Origin: Alkalinema sp. CACIAM 70d
GTDB taxonomy: Bacteria; Cyanobacteriota; Cyanobacteriia; Leptolyngbyales; Leptolyngbyaceae
Direction: 5' to 3'
Assembly: GCA_002148405.1 (NCBI GenBank)
Contig: MUGG01000024.1
Coordinates: 1 to 33,875, forward strand
Length of the DNA: 33,875 nt
Shown in pieces: positions 6,414 through 14,482 of this stretch. The notes below the pieces were generated by a model. It saw only the letters and a list, made by a program, of their open reading frames with translations. It was not told the origin of the DNA and searched no databases. The stretch's first letter is position 1; each line of letters begins with the position of its first letter. The position numbers and the translations under genes were made by a program.

Positions 6414-9400
6414 AAATTAGATGCACCCAATTGATTAGCCGTGATCCCTGGCAACACCGCTAACGTTGAGGTTCCTAAACGAATAGCAGCACTGCCATTG
6501 ATGTCAGTAAACCGCAATTGGTTAAAGGCTAAGCCACCAGACAATCCGATCAAGTCATCCCCAGGGGTGAAGTCCTGAATCGTATCTCTGCCATTGCCAT
6601 GCCGGGTCAGAATAAAGCTATCTCGACCAGCGCCCCCATTCAGGATGTCATTCCCTAGGCCACCACTCAAGCAATCATTACCGCTACCGCCCCACAGAGT
6701 ATCATCCCCATTACCGCCGAGGAGAAAATCGTTACCGCGATTGCCAAATAAGCTGTCACTCCCATTCCCTCCGTAGAAAAAGTCATTGCCACTGCCACCC
6801 TTGAGATTGTCTTTTCCAAGCCCACCCAATAAGACTTTACGGGCCTCAATATTAAAGACCGCAAGAATGGGATCGTGATCGCTGACCTGATCGGCAAACT
6901 CGGAATTGATATGTACAACATCCACGCCATCCAGCAGGGAAACGAGATTCTGACTGGCCAGGATATGATCCAGCGTTTGGGCGTTACCTTGGAAATTGTA
7001 GGTATACCGCTCATTCTCCGGCAACGTCTCGATTAGAGTTGTCAAACCAGCACTTTCCAAAATCGAAAGGGGATTGGAAAATTCAAAGTCATTTAAATCC
7101 CCTGCCACGATCACATTGGCATTCCCATTGTTATTCAACAAGCTTTGCACGTAATCCTTTACGATCGTCGCTTGTTGGTTGCGTTGTACTTCGCTGCTCA
7201 GCGTAGGCGGCTGATTCGGGCCAAATAACGGTTGATCTCCCCCTTTGGAATTAAAATGATTGCCAATGACCGTGACCTGCTCACCGTTAAACGTAAAGGT
7301 TCCAACCAGTGGCTTCCGGCTATTTGCAAAGGCATCCCCATCCGCCAAGTTCGCATCCGTCAACCGTTGCAGGGAACCCTCCACAAACCCGATCCCTCGG
7401 CTAGGGTTAAACAAAAAGCCCACTCGGATATTCCCACCCGGTTCGCCCCCATCTTGATCATCGATCGGGTTAATTTGGCGATATTCATAGGTGGGGCCGC
7501 CCGCCTGCACGATCGCGTCAATTAACTTCTGGAACGTTTGATTCGCATCCACAACTGCATCATTGATGGCACCGTTATTATCTTGAACCTCTTCTAGGTT
7601 GATAATGTCCGGGGTGCGCAGGTTCTTCACGATCGCGTTGGCCAGGGCATTGAACTTAACATCACCGTCACTGGGATCTAAGTTTTCCACATTAAAGGTG
7701 GCAAAGGTGAGTTGATTTTTGCTACCCACCAGGTTGGTCACTTCCTTTTGCAGCGGAGACGCTTGCACCACCGTGGGTGTAGAAGAGACTAAAACTTCGT
7801 AATTGTTGAAGTCATAACTGACAACCCCCGTAAGCGTGCTGAGTTGGGCTCCCACATTGACGGACGGGAGGGTAATGGCTCCGTTGATTAAATCATCAAT
7901 CTGAATCCGCTCGGGATTGAAATCCGTGGCGGTAATTAAACTCCCCCCTCGGCTGGTGCGATTGGTCGCATTGACGCCATTATCGGCCAGCACCCAAATT
8001 TCCTCGGAACTGCCAAACTTGGCCGTGGGCGACGTAGCGATCGGGTTATTCACCTGCACCAGCATCCCTTCTAGGCTTTCGTAGAAGTCAATGCCGTCCT
8101 GTTGGGGATCGAACACCGTTCCCGCTGCTTCAATATTACCGTTGACAGCATCATTGCTGATAATTTGGTTGGGAATTCTCCGTCCGCCATTGCCGAGCAC
8201 CGTAGGGGCGATCGTCGTGGTGGGGGGATTAGTCCAAGCGGCAATACTCGGCGACTGCACTGCGTTGTTATTGCCAATCTGCGTAATGGTCAGGTTATTG
8301 GCACTGCCACCGGGCCGGAATTCCGACACGGTACCACTGACGAGAATAGCCTCGCCCACCGTCCGCGCCGTTAGCAGAGCCGAGTTACTCCCCGTAAAGA
8401 TAAAAATCCCCTCGGAGGTGGCTTCGTTGTTGTCTGGGGTGGGGTCTTGGAGGTAGAACCCGTTGGTCGCGATCGCGGTGACAATGCCTTGGACGTTTCT
8501 CACGGCTTGCCCGTTGAAGGCTGAGATATGCCGAGTACCCTGAATATCACTGATGCGCACCGGGGGCGTAAATTCAAAAACAGCCACCGTTTTGCTCACT
8601 TCGTTGGCAGTGACCAGCAAAGGTTTCCCAGTGGGGCTATCAGCGGCAGAAATGAAGGTTAAGCCTTCTATTCCCGTGTCTTCTGGGGTATTGATGTATT
8701 CAATAAACTGCGGCTTGGTGGGATTGGTAACCTCGTAGACCACCACATCCCCCGTTCGTTCCAGGCCAATGAAGGCGTAGAAGCGGTTATTGACTTCTCC
8801 AATGACCACTCCCTCCGGCTCCGGGCCTTTGTTGTCACTGCGAGTATCAAAGTTGAGGGAACTAAAGCTGCCATCGGAATTAAACACACTGGGAACTTGG
8901 GCGGCTGTAATTTGCTCCAACTGATCCCCACTGTCGAACACTTGCCGACCCGTGGCATCCCAAATCGAAAACGATCGCGCCCCGAAAGCTTCAATGCGAT
9001 CGAAATCGCCATCCCCATCGAGATCTCCGGAGGCATTGGTGAGTTGCAAGCGGCCTAGATTGGTATTTTGTTTTAAGGTTGCAGCGTTGGGAAAGACCGT
9101 GGGGTCAAGCACATAACTGCCGGAACCGACGCGCACTTCCTCGTTAAATCCGGTGTAGCTGCGAGAATCCCCTTCGTTGGCGGTGATGTAGTAGGTTTGC
9201 CCGTTGATGGTGTAGCTCGCGATCGCGTCGGGTTGATAAAGCCCAACCACCGGTACAGGTCTAATATTGATGCCACCATCTTGATCGCTGGGGTCAATGC
9301 CATTCCCTGCAAGACTGTGATCCTTGACGCCCAAGGGTTTAATCTCCGTCACCGTGGCCGTTGCAATATCCACGATCGCCAAGGCATTATTTTCCTGCAA

Positions 9401-11431
9401 GGTCACGTAGGCTTTAGTGCCATCCCCGGAAAACGTAATGTATTCCGGTTCGAGATCCTGGGCAACGGTCGATCCTGGCCCAAAAATTCTCACCCCTGAA
9501 GCTTTTAAAGCATTGATTTGACTATTGAAAGCGATGAAGTCAGCAGTTTGTACCGTGGCATTGGCAACGCCATTGGCTAGATTGATAATGCTTACGGAGC
9601 CTTCCGGATCAAAGGAGTTGGCCTGTCCGTAACTGTTGGGTTCTCCTTCATTGGCCGTTAAGACTTTGCTACCGTCGGGTGTGAAGACCAGCATATCCGG
9701 CAGATAGCCCACTTCCACCGAATTCAAAAAGCTACCATCGGCAGCGTTGAAAAAGCTGACTCGGCCCCGTTGTTGGGCATTGCTAGTGGTATTCTGCACC
9801 GCATAGGCCACGGCGACAATGCCATTCTTCACTGCAACACTATTGGGAATGATATTGCTGCCAGCGGCGGTAAACCCAGGACTCAAATTCCCGATCGCAG
9901 TCAGGGCACCCGTGTTCCCCACGCTGTAAATTTCAACGGTTTCGCCTGCGACGACAAAGAGACGATCGCTACCGGGGTCAAAGGCAGGAATTTCTGCCCC
10001 ATTGCTGCTTGTAAACCCGCCAACTTTCTTTAAACTGCCCGTCGTATTGTCGGCAATGGTCACGGTTGCATTGGCACTTGTTCCTAGGTCGTAGGTAGCT
10101 CCGTCAACTAAGGTGAGCGTAACGGTTTCGCTACCTTCGATCGTGGCATCGTTAACCGGGGTAATCACCACAGTCGCAGAAGCTTGGCCCGCTGGAATCA
10201 CGACAGAGCCGGATAATCGGTTGTAATCGTTGGTGTTGCTGGCAGTGCCCCCAATGGTATAGGTAACGGTTAAGGCTGCGCTGGTATCTCCAGTGCGGCT
10301 GAAGGTGAAGGCCCCGGAGTTGATAGAAGTGCCGGATTCTGCGGCAGTGGCATCGGTGGCCGCGATCGTGACCAGTGGAGTGGGGGGAATGACCGCCGTT
10401 GTGATGGCTGCTGCGGTATTGTTGGTTTCGTTGGCTTCAGCGATCGTGTTATTCGGATCTACGATCGCGGTGCCACTCGTGAGGCTGCCGAGTCCCGTGG
10501 GAGTGACGACGATCGTCAGGGTAGCGTTGCCACCTGCATTCACGACTCCATCCGCAAAGGTCAGCACGCCCCCCACGGGAGAACCGACGGTAAAGCCAGG
10601 AGCCGACGCACTCACAAAGGTCACACCACTGGGTAGCGTATATTGCACGGCCACGCCGGAAGCATTGGTATTACCGCTGTTATTGACCGTAAGCGTATAA
10701 GTTAGCGGATTGCCAATGACGATCGGGTCTGGGGAATCAGATTGCGCGATCGTCAGATCGGGGAGGAGTTGAGTAGAGCCATTACTGACGGAAATGCTGC
10801 CTGTGGGAAGCGTGGTTAAACTGCTAAAATTCCAATTCGCCGCATTGTTAATGGCGGCTAACCACTCGGCTTTGGTGCCACTCGTTAAGGCATTGAGGTT
10901 AAAGGCCGCGTAGGTAGCACTGTTGTTGAATAAAACTGCTGTATTGCTTGCAGAGGCCAGTCCAGGAATCACATTGCCTTCGGTACTGCTGGTCGCGTTT
11001 TCAAAAACCCCAGTGTTATCAATTTGGAAAATGCCTGTAAACCCAGAATTCATCGGGTTGGTTGTGTTCGTGGATTGAAACGCCGCAATTTGTTCTCCGC
11101 TCTGGCTGAGGGATAGATCAGCATAGTTGCCCCCCGGCCCAATGGCTCCAGACTTCGTCCAGGTAAAGCTCGTAGACGTAACGTCCAGACTGCTGATGAC
11201 GGTTCCGGTGGCAATGGTTGAATTAACCGTCAAACGAATCAAATTTTCATTGCCATCGCCATCAGTCGCTGATGACCCACGAAATGCTGAGCCCGTCCAA
11301 CCGTTATCGGTGAAGTAAATGACGGTGCCCGCTTCTAGGGGAACGAAGTTGACAAAGGAAAAAGCGTCGGGAGTGCCGTTGGTGATATAGCCAACGATCG
11401 CAATATCGCCGGGAGTTAAGATTGTGGGCAT
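6401..11431 (-). CDS. Secreted multidomain RTX protein with choice-of-anchor-I and ExeM/NucH-type nuclease domains
   Basis: 1676 residues. Domains in order: N-terminal lamin-tail-like beta domain (about 5-215, IYFTDNGWTGSAF); CARDB/DUF11 Ig-like domain (about 224-348, ETNN at 335-338); Calx-beta domain (about 352-463, DYNRLSGSVVIPAG); choice-of-anchor I beta-propeller-like domain (about 466-955, LTANEGEPNSYG, EPEGVVIG); an OB-like segment (about 958-1230); an endonuclease/exonuclease/phosphatase domain (about 1240-1527); RTX Ca2+-binding repeats (about 1535-1605, GGSGNDxxxGG type); and a C-terminal tail like RTX secretion signals. Nuclease residues are present: N1247, E1281 (LEEVQD), H1392, D1445 and N1447 (GDLND), D1488-H1489 and S1517-D1518-H1519. 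It is thus probably an active Mg2+-dependent extracellular DNase or phosphodiesterase. It has no Sec signal; type I secretion through the C-terminus is expected. No ABC exporter is adjacent. ATG 11431 lacks a strong RBS. Confidence 0.88.
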   Translation of the reverse strand: MPTILTPGDIAIVGYITNGTPDAFSFVNFVPLEAGTVIYFTDNGWTGSAFRGSSATDGDGNENLIRLTVNSTIATGTVISSLDVTSTSFTWTKSGAIGPGGNYADLSLSQSGEQIAAFQSTNTTNPMNSGFTGIFQIDNTGVFENATSSTEGNVIPGLASASNTAVLFNNSATYAAFNLNALTSGTKAEWLAAINNAANWNFSSLTTLPTGSISVSNGSTQLLPDLTIAQSDSPDPIVIGNPLTYTLTVNNSGNTNASGVAVQYTLPSGVTFVSASAPGFTVGSPVGGVLTFADGVVNAGGNATLTIVVTPTGLGSLTSGTAIVDPNNTIAEANETNNTAAAITTAVIPPTPLVTIAATDATAAESGTSINSGAFTFSRTGDTSAALTVTYTIGGTASNTNDYNRLSGSVVIPAGQASATVVITPVNDATIEGSETVTLTLVDGATYDLGTSANATVTIADNTTGSLKKVGGFTSSNGAEIPAFDPGSDRLFVVAGETVEIYSVGNTGALTAIGNLSPGFTAAGSNIIPNSVAVKNGIVAVAYAVQNTTSNAQQRGRVSFFNAADGSFLNSVEVGYLPDMLVFTPDGSKVLTANEGEPNSYGQANSFDPEGSVSIINLANGVANATVQTADFIAFNSQINALKASGVRIFGPGSTVAQDLEPEYITFSGDGTKAYVTLQENNALAIVDIATATVTEIKPLGVKDHSLAGNGIDPSDQDGGINIRPVPVVGLYQPDAIASYTINGQTYYITANEGDSRSYTGFNEEVRVGSGSYVLDPTVFPNAATLKQNTNLGRLQLTNASGDLDGDGDFDRIEAFGARSFSIWDATGRQVFDSGDQLEQITAAQVPSVFNSDGSFSSLNFDTRSDNKGPEPEGVVIGEVNNRFYAFIGLERTGDVVVYEVTNPTKPQFIEYINTPEDTGIEGLTFISAADSPTGKPLLVTANEVSKTVAVFEFTPPVRISDIQGTRHISAFNGQAVRNVQGIVTAIATNGFYLQDPTPDNNEATSEGIFIFTGSNSALLTARTVGEAILVSGTVSEFRPGGSANNLTITQIGNNNAVQSPSIAAWTNPPTTTIAPTVLGNGGRRIPNQIISNDAVNGNIEAAGTVFDPQQDGIDFYESLEGMLVQVNNPIATSPTAKFGSSEEIWVLADNGVNATNRTSRGGSLITATDFNPERIQIDDLINGAITLPSVNVGAQLSTLTGVVSYDFNNYEVLVSSTPTVVQASPLQKEVTNLVGSKNQLTFATFNVENLDPSDGDVKFNALANAIVKNLRTPDIINLEEVQDNNGAINDAVVDANQTFQKLIDAIVQAGGPTYEYRQINPIDDQDGGEPGGNIRVGFLFNPSRGIGFVEGSLQRLTDANLADGDAFANSRKPLVGTFTFNGEQVTVIGNHFNSKGGDQPLFGPNQPPTLSSEVQRNQQATIVKDYVQSLLNNNGNANVIVAGDLNDFEFSNPLSILESAGLTTLIETLPENERYTYNFQGNAQTLDHILASQNLVSLLDGVDVVHINSEFADQVSDHDPILAVFNIEARKVLLGGLGKDNLKGGSGNDFFYGGNGSDSLFGNRGNDFLLGGNGDDTLWGGSGNDCLSGGLGNDILNGGAGRDSFILTRHGNGRDTIQDFTPGDDLIGLSGGLAFNQLRFTDINGSAAIRLGTSTLAVLPGITANQLGASNFFTV

Positions 11432-11607
11432 GATCTAACGTTGGGGAGAATGAATTGACTGAGCTTTATGGACTGCAGATGCACGGGTTGAGAGTAACGG
11501 GCTGCGACGCACTGATCCAAGTATCGTGTTCTGTAACCCCTGGAATGCGCTCATCCATCCATGACGACCATGACCCGTCAGCGTTAAAAAATGCCCACGA
11601 AAAAGGA

Positions 11608-11628
11608 GCACAGTAATGATTACTGCGC
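11608..11628. promoter_or_regulatory. 21-bp near-perfect palindrome, possible operator
   Basis: CAGTAATGATTACTG (11611-11625) is an exact palindrome around a central G. It extends outward with GC/GC after one mismatch. It lies about 180 bp upstream of the RTX nuclease start. It could be a dimeric repressor site, but no matching regulator gene is nearby. Confidence 0.3.
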
Positions 11629-11897
11629 CTATCCGTCAGGGTGAATGACCGTTACTTAGGAGTTACTCATCAAGGGGGACTCAATTGCTCTCAGAGGCTT
11701 GTTCCCATAAATGTCCTTAAAAACATGCTTTAAAAACATTCTTAGAATGGTTGGCCTCAGGAATCCTGCTAGTTAATTTCCCACAGTCAATTTAAGAACT
11801 TGATAAGCCCTTGTTAAGTTGTATGAAAATATACTGAATCTTCATAATTCAGCCCTTCGATCGATCCCACTTGCTACCTGGAAATACCGATCGAACC

Positions 11898-11934
11898 GGA
11901 GTAAACTCCACCCAGGGATCAGCGTTTTCCCTGG
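11898..11934 (-). terminator. Two tandem hairpins downstream of scpB
   Basis: CCAGGGA (11912-11918) pairs with TCCCTGG (11928-11934) over a 9-nt loop. GGAGT/ACTCC (11898-11909) forms a second small stem beside it. Both lie 45-80 bp past the scpB stop. No T-run follows, so termination is uncertain. Confidence 0.35.
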
Positions 11935-11940
11935 CTACTC

Positions 11941-11985
11941 CACTGTGTTAACCATCACTGTGTTAATCATCACTGTGTTAATCAT
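11941..11985. repeat. Tandem repeat, 3 x 15 bp, over the scpB stop codon
   Basis: CACTGTGTTAACCAT, CACTGTGTTAATCAT, CACTGTGTTAATCAT. Units 2 and 3 are identical, and unit 1 differs at one base. The TAA stop of scpB (11978-11980 on the minus strand) lies in the third unit, so the array extends the 3' untranslated region. Confidence 0.95.
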
Positions 11986-12754
11986 CCGTCCATTCGATCG
12001 CAGCAAGTGCTTCATCGGATAACGTGCCTGTTACGGGTGCATCCACTGCGGCTTCTGAATTCGGCTGGACTGTGTTCTCATAGGCGTTATCGTTCTCATA
12101 GGCGTTATTCTCGGGGGAGGCATCCTCTATATCCCCGGGAACTGCATCCTCAGAGCCCAACTCCTCAGGGCCTGAATCCTCTGCACCCATAGCCTCTTCT
12201 CCTTTGGCGGAGCTCGCCTTGCCCCCTGCCTTGGAGGCTGTGGCATTTTTTCCGGGGGTTGCTGTGGCACTGGCTAAGCGATCGAAATTGCCCTGGAGTT
12301 GATCCAGTTGGAAATATTGGTGAAATTTATCCGTGACTTGTAGCCAGTACGATCGCCCATCCGATCGCCGCCGCTTGCGCACAAACCCCTGCTCCACCAA
12401 TTCCTGCACCTGTTGGTAAGCACTGGAACCCCGAAGATTAATTAACTCCGTTTGAACGATCGGGCCCTTCATGGCAATCACCGCTAAGGTTCGCAACGCC
12501 CCCACACCAATGTCTGCCGGAATAATCGACTGTACCAACGTTTGATAATCGCTGCGGAGTTGCAAGCAATAGCCGTCCGGCGTTTCCGCCACCTCCAACG
12601 CTGTTTCCCGATGGGCAAAATCGGCCATCAGTTCCAGCAAACCCTCCTCTGCCGTCTCCCGTTCGCAGCCTGCACATTCCGCAATCTCGGTCAACGAGAG
12701 CGGTTGCGCCTTGAGATAGAGAATCGCTTCGATCGTGCAGGACAGTCGAGACAT
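11978..12754 (-). CDS. scpB: Segregation and condensation protein B
   Basis: 258 residues. The first about 165 match ScpB: MSRLSCTIEAILYLKAQPLS, then two winged-helix domains, with the second including ALRTLAVIAMKGPIVQTELINLRG and VEQGFVRKRRRSDGRSYWL. ScpB dimers bind ScpA and the SMC ATPase to form the condensin complex that organises and separates chromosomes. Residues from about 168 on form an acidic, low-complexity tail (Gly, Ser, Ala, Glu, Asp) not needed for the fold. It contains the repeat NNAYENDNAYEN made by an 18-bp duplication. scpA and smc are not in the window. The gene is followed by a tandem repeat that overlaps its stop. Identity is confident; the tail's role is unknown and probably a disordered linker. 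Confidence 0.92.
   Translation of the reverse strand: MSRLSCTIEAILYLKAQPLSLTEIAECAGCERETAEEGLLELMADFAHRETALEVAETPDGYCLQLRSDYQTLVQSIIPADIGVGALRTLAVIAMKGPIVQTELINLRGSSAYQQVQELVEQGFVRKRRRSDGRSYWLQVTDKFHQYFQLDQLQGNFDRLASATATPGKNATASKAGGKASSAKGEEAMGAEDSGPEELGSEDAVPGDIEDASPENNAYENDNAYENTVQPNSEAAVDAPVTGTLSDEALAAIEWTDD
12074..12109. repeat. In-gene tandem repeat, 2 x 18 bp (scpB tail)
   Basis: Unit GTTCTCATAGGCGTTATY occurs twice with one base difference. On the minus strand it encodes NAYEN-type hexapeptides in the acidic tail of ScpB. The length is a multiple of three, so the frame is kept. Confidence 0.9.
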
Positions 12755-12969
12755 GGTAGGTTAGGGAGCCGGTTACAAGGCAAGTCAACGCAGGCAACAA
12801 GGTGAGCTGAAATCCAGTGACCCTCGATGGCTCTCTATTCTATCCAGCGATCGAGGTTTGGATCACAAATTTGCCGTTGCCTTGCCCCCAACTTTGCCCA
12901 ATCGTCCCTACCAGTCTCCTAGTCAGTCCATTCACCATTGACGGTTAGCCAGATCATGGCTTGCTAGAT

Positions 12970-14109
12970 CTAATTAGCTAGATCCAGAATGCGTGACTCA
13001 GTTTTTGGCGCAGGGGGCTGATTGCCATTCTGCTCTGTTGGCTGAGTCGCTGGGAGCGAATTCATGTATTGCTCATACTGCCTTACCATCAGCCGTTGTA
13101 CTGCAATAATGGCCGGATTGACTTCCACGTAACGCCGCTGGAGATCGCTGACGTAATGGGCGTACTCGCTCTCAATCATTTCAATGTCCTGCCGCAAAAA
13201 TCGCATAAAGAAAAGATTGCGAATCACGGGTTCCAAAACGGGCCGCAACGGTTCCGTCAGCCAGCGGGGAATACGAACTTTGACAAACATCAGAGAAAAC
13301 GAGCGACTCTTCTGGGGCGAAATGGGTAACCGCATCAGGTATAAAAACGAATTGCCTTTTAACGAGTTGCCTTCTAACGAGTTGATGTAATTGGGATATT
13401 GGTAATTCACCGAAATTGTCCGGGTTGTCGCCTGGGAAGTCTCATTCAGCCCCAAAAACTTAGTCATGGGGCCTTCATAGGAAACGCGATAGTCTGCCCG
13501 CACCCTATCCTGGGTTTCCTGTAACTTCAGTAAAACTGGATCAAACCAGCCCTGCAAGTTCTCATGTAAATAACCGTGGAACACATCCATGGTGTTTTCG
13601 TTACAAATGGTGTAGTGGGCCTGAAATTCCGCTCCGATCGTCACCATGAGCCAGTCCGGATCCCCATACTGGGGAATATCGATCATTGGCACCTGCTCAG
13701 CAAGCGCTGGATCACCCGGAAAGACAAAAATAATGCCGTAACGTTCTCGGACGGGAAAAGTTCTGACACAGGCTCGGGGTAATTTTTGCTCCGGTGGGAA
13801 ATAGGGGATCTTGGTACATTGCCCCGCTTCAAATTCCCAACCATGGTAGGGACAGACGATCGCATCTCCCTGAACTTTTCCCTTATGTAGGGCAACGCCC
13901 TTGTGGGGACAGATATCCTCGACCGCTTGCACAATGCCTTGACTGTCCCGATAGAGGGCTATTTCCTGATTCCACAGCATGATGGGAAGAATGTTGTGGG
14001 ATTGCAATTCCTTTGCCCACGCCACCGCATACCAATGATTAGCATTAATCCCAATTTCGCGCACTCGGTTTTGTACCGTTTGTCCGGTCAGCGTCGTCGC
14101 CAATTCCAT
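12970..14109 (-). CDS. Rieske mononuclear non-haem iron oxygenase (PaO-like)
   Basis: 379 residues. ATG 14109 follows AAGGAG about 10 nt upstream. The N-terminal Rieske domain binds a [2Fe-2S] cluster by C67-x-H69 (ICPHKG) and C86-x2-H89 (CPYHGW). The catalytic domain has the 2-His-1-Asp type site: D175, H178 and H182 (ENTMDVFHGYLHE). A later Asp (D308, FLRQDIEMIE) matches the second acidic position of the pheophorbide a oxygenase/chlorophyllide a oxygenase group. Such enzymes insert oxygen using electrons from ferredoxin. The substrate cannot be told here; cyanobacteria hold several uncharacterised members. The C-terminal about 30 residues are Pro/Gln/Asn-rich and look disordered. A pentapeptide repeat, LEGNS-LKGNS (245-254), lies in the catalytic domain and comes from a 15-bp duplication. 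Confidence 0.88.
   Translation of the reverse strand: MELATTLTGQTVQNRVREIGINANHWYAVAWAKELQSHNILPIMLWNQEIALYRDSQGIVQAVEDICPHKGVALHKGKVQGDAIVCPYHGWEFEAGQCTKIPYFPPEQKLPRACVRTFPVRERYGIIFVFPGDPALAEQVPMIDIPQYGDPDWLMVTIGAEFQAHYTICNENTMDVFHGYLHENLQGWFDPVLLKLQETQDRVRADYRVSYEGPMTKFLGLNETSQATTRTISVNYQYPNYINSLEGNSLKGNSFLYLMRLPISPQKSRSFSLMFVKVRIPRWLTEPLRPVLEPVIRNLFFMRFLRQDIEMIESEYAHYVSDLQRRYVEVNPAIIAVQRLMVRQYEQYMNSLPATQPTEQNGNQPPAPKTESRILDLAN
13346..13390. repeat. In-gene tandem repeat, about 2.6 x 15 bp (Rieske oxygenase)
   Basis: AACGAATTGCCTTTT, AACGAGTTGCCTTCT and the partial AACGAGTTGATGTAA. They encode LEGNS and LKGNS on the minus strand, probably in a surface loop between strands of the catalytic domain. 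Confidence 0.85.
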
Positions 14110-14482
14110 GAAATCTCACTCCTTCCGAGCTTCACCTAATATTCAGTTTACGGTTTCACCTGATTCTCAGATTGATCGTAGGTTAAAAACAGGTTATGCC
14201 ATTTCATCTTAACTTTCATTGAACCCTAAACGTTTTGTTATTTACTTTGTGCCATAAATGTACGATGTTATCTGTTTATCCAGTACGTTTTTCAAATCTA
14301 TTTGGATCTATTTGGATCTATTTAGTTTTATTGCGTAAATTTCGCTATGGGATTGCCATTATTCAAGGTTTTTTCTCCAAGAAATTTACATTTCTAAATC
14401 CATTTCAAAAACACTGTTAAGCTTATCTCAGAAACGCAAAAATCCCCTTCACAATGAGGGTAACCTACGATCGAGGAATTTT
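14110..14482. other. AT-rich divergent region upstream of glgP
   Basis: 373 bp between the divergent Rieske oxygenase and phosphorylase genes. It has a 10-bp tandem repeat (TTTGGATCTA twice at 14301-14320, with partial copies on both sides). It also has a perfect 9-bp inverted repeat, GTAAATTTC (14335-14343) and GAAATTTAC (14391-14399). A 61-codon frame at 14235-14420 runs through the repeat and has no RBS, so I left it out. Confidence 0.5.
14301..14320. repeat. Tandem repeat, 2 x 10 bp plus partial copies
   Basis: TTTGGATCTA twice without mismatch, preceded by AAATCTA and followed by TTTA. It lies about 165-180 bp upstream of glgP. Confidence 0.85.

Larger units (their letters stand above)
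11432..11977. other. Intergenic region upstream of the RTX nuclease and downstream of scpB
   Basis: 546 bp without a credible gene. It contains a near-perfect palindrome (11608-11628), a 13-bp-period direct repeat of TTAAAAACAT (11717-11726 and 11730-11739), two adjacent hairpins (11898-11934) and part of the 15-bp array at 11941-11985. The part nearer 11431 should hold the RTX gene promoter. Confidence 0.5.

Noticed and set aside
10293..10700. Long plus-strand frame inside the RTX gene
   Set aside because: It is the antisense shadow of repetitive Gly/Thr/Val-rich codons in a confidently assigned gene.
14235..14420. 61-codon plus-strand frame upstream of glgP
   Set aside because: AT-rich, no RBS, and it runs through a 10-bp repeat. 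It looks non-coding.
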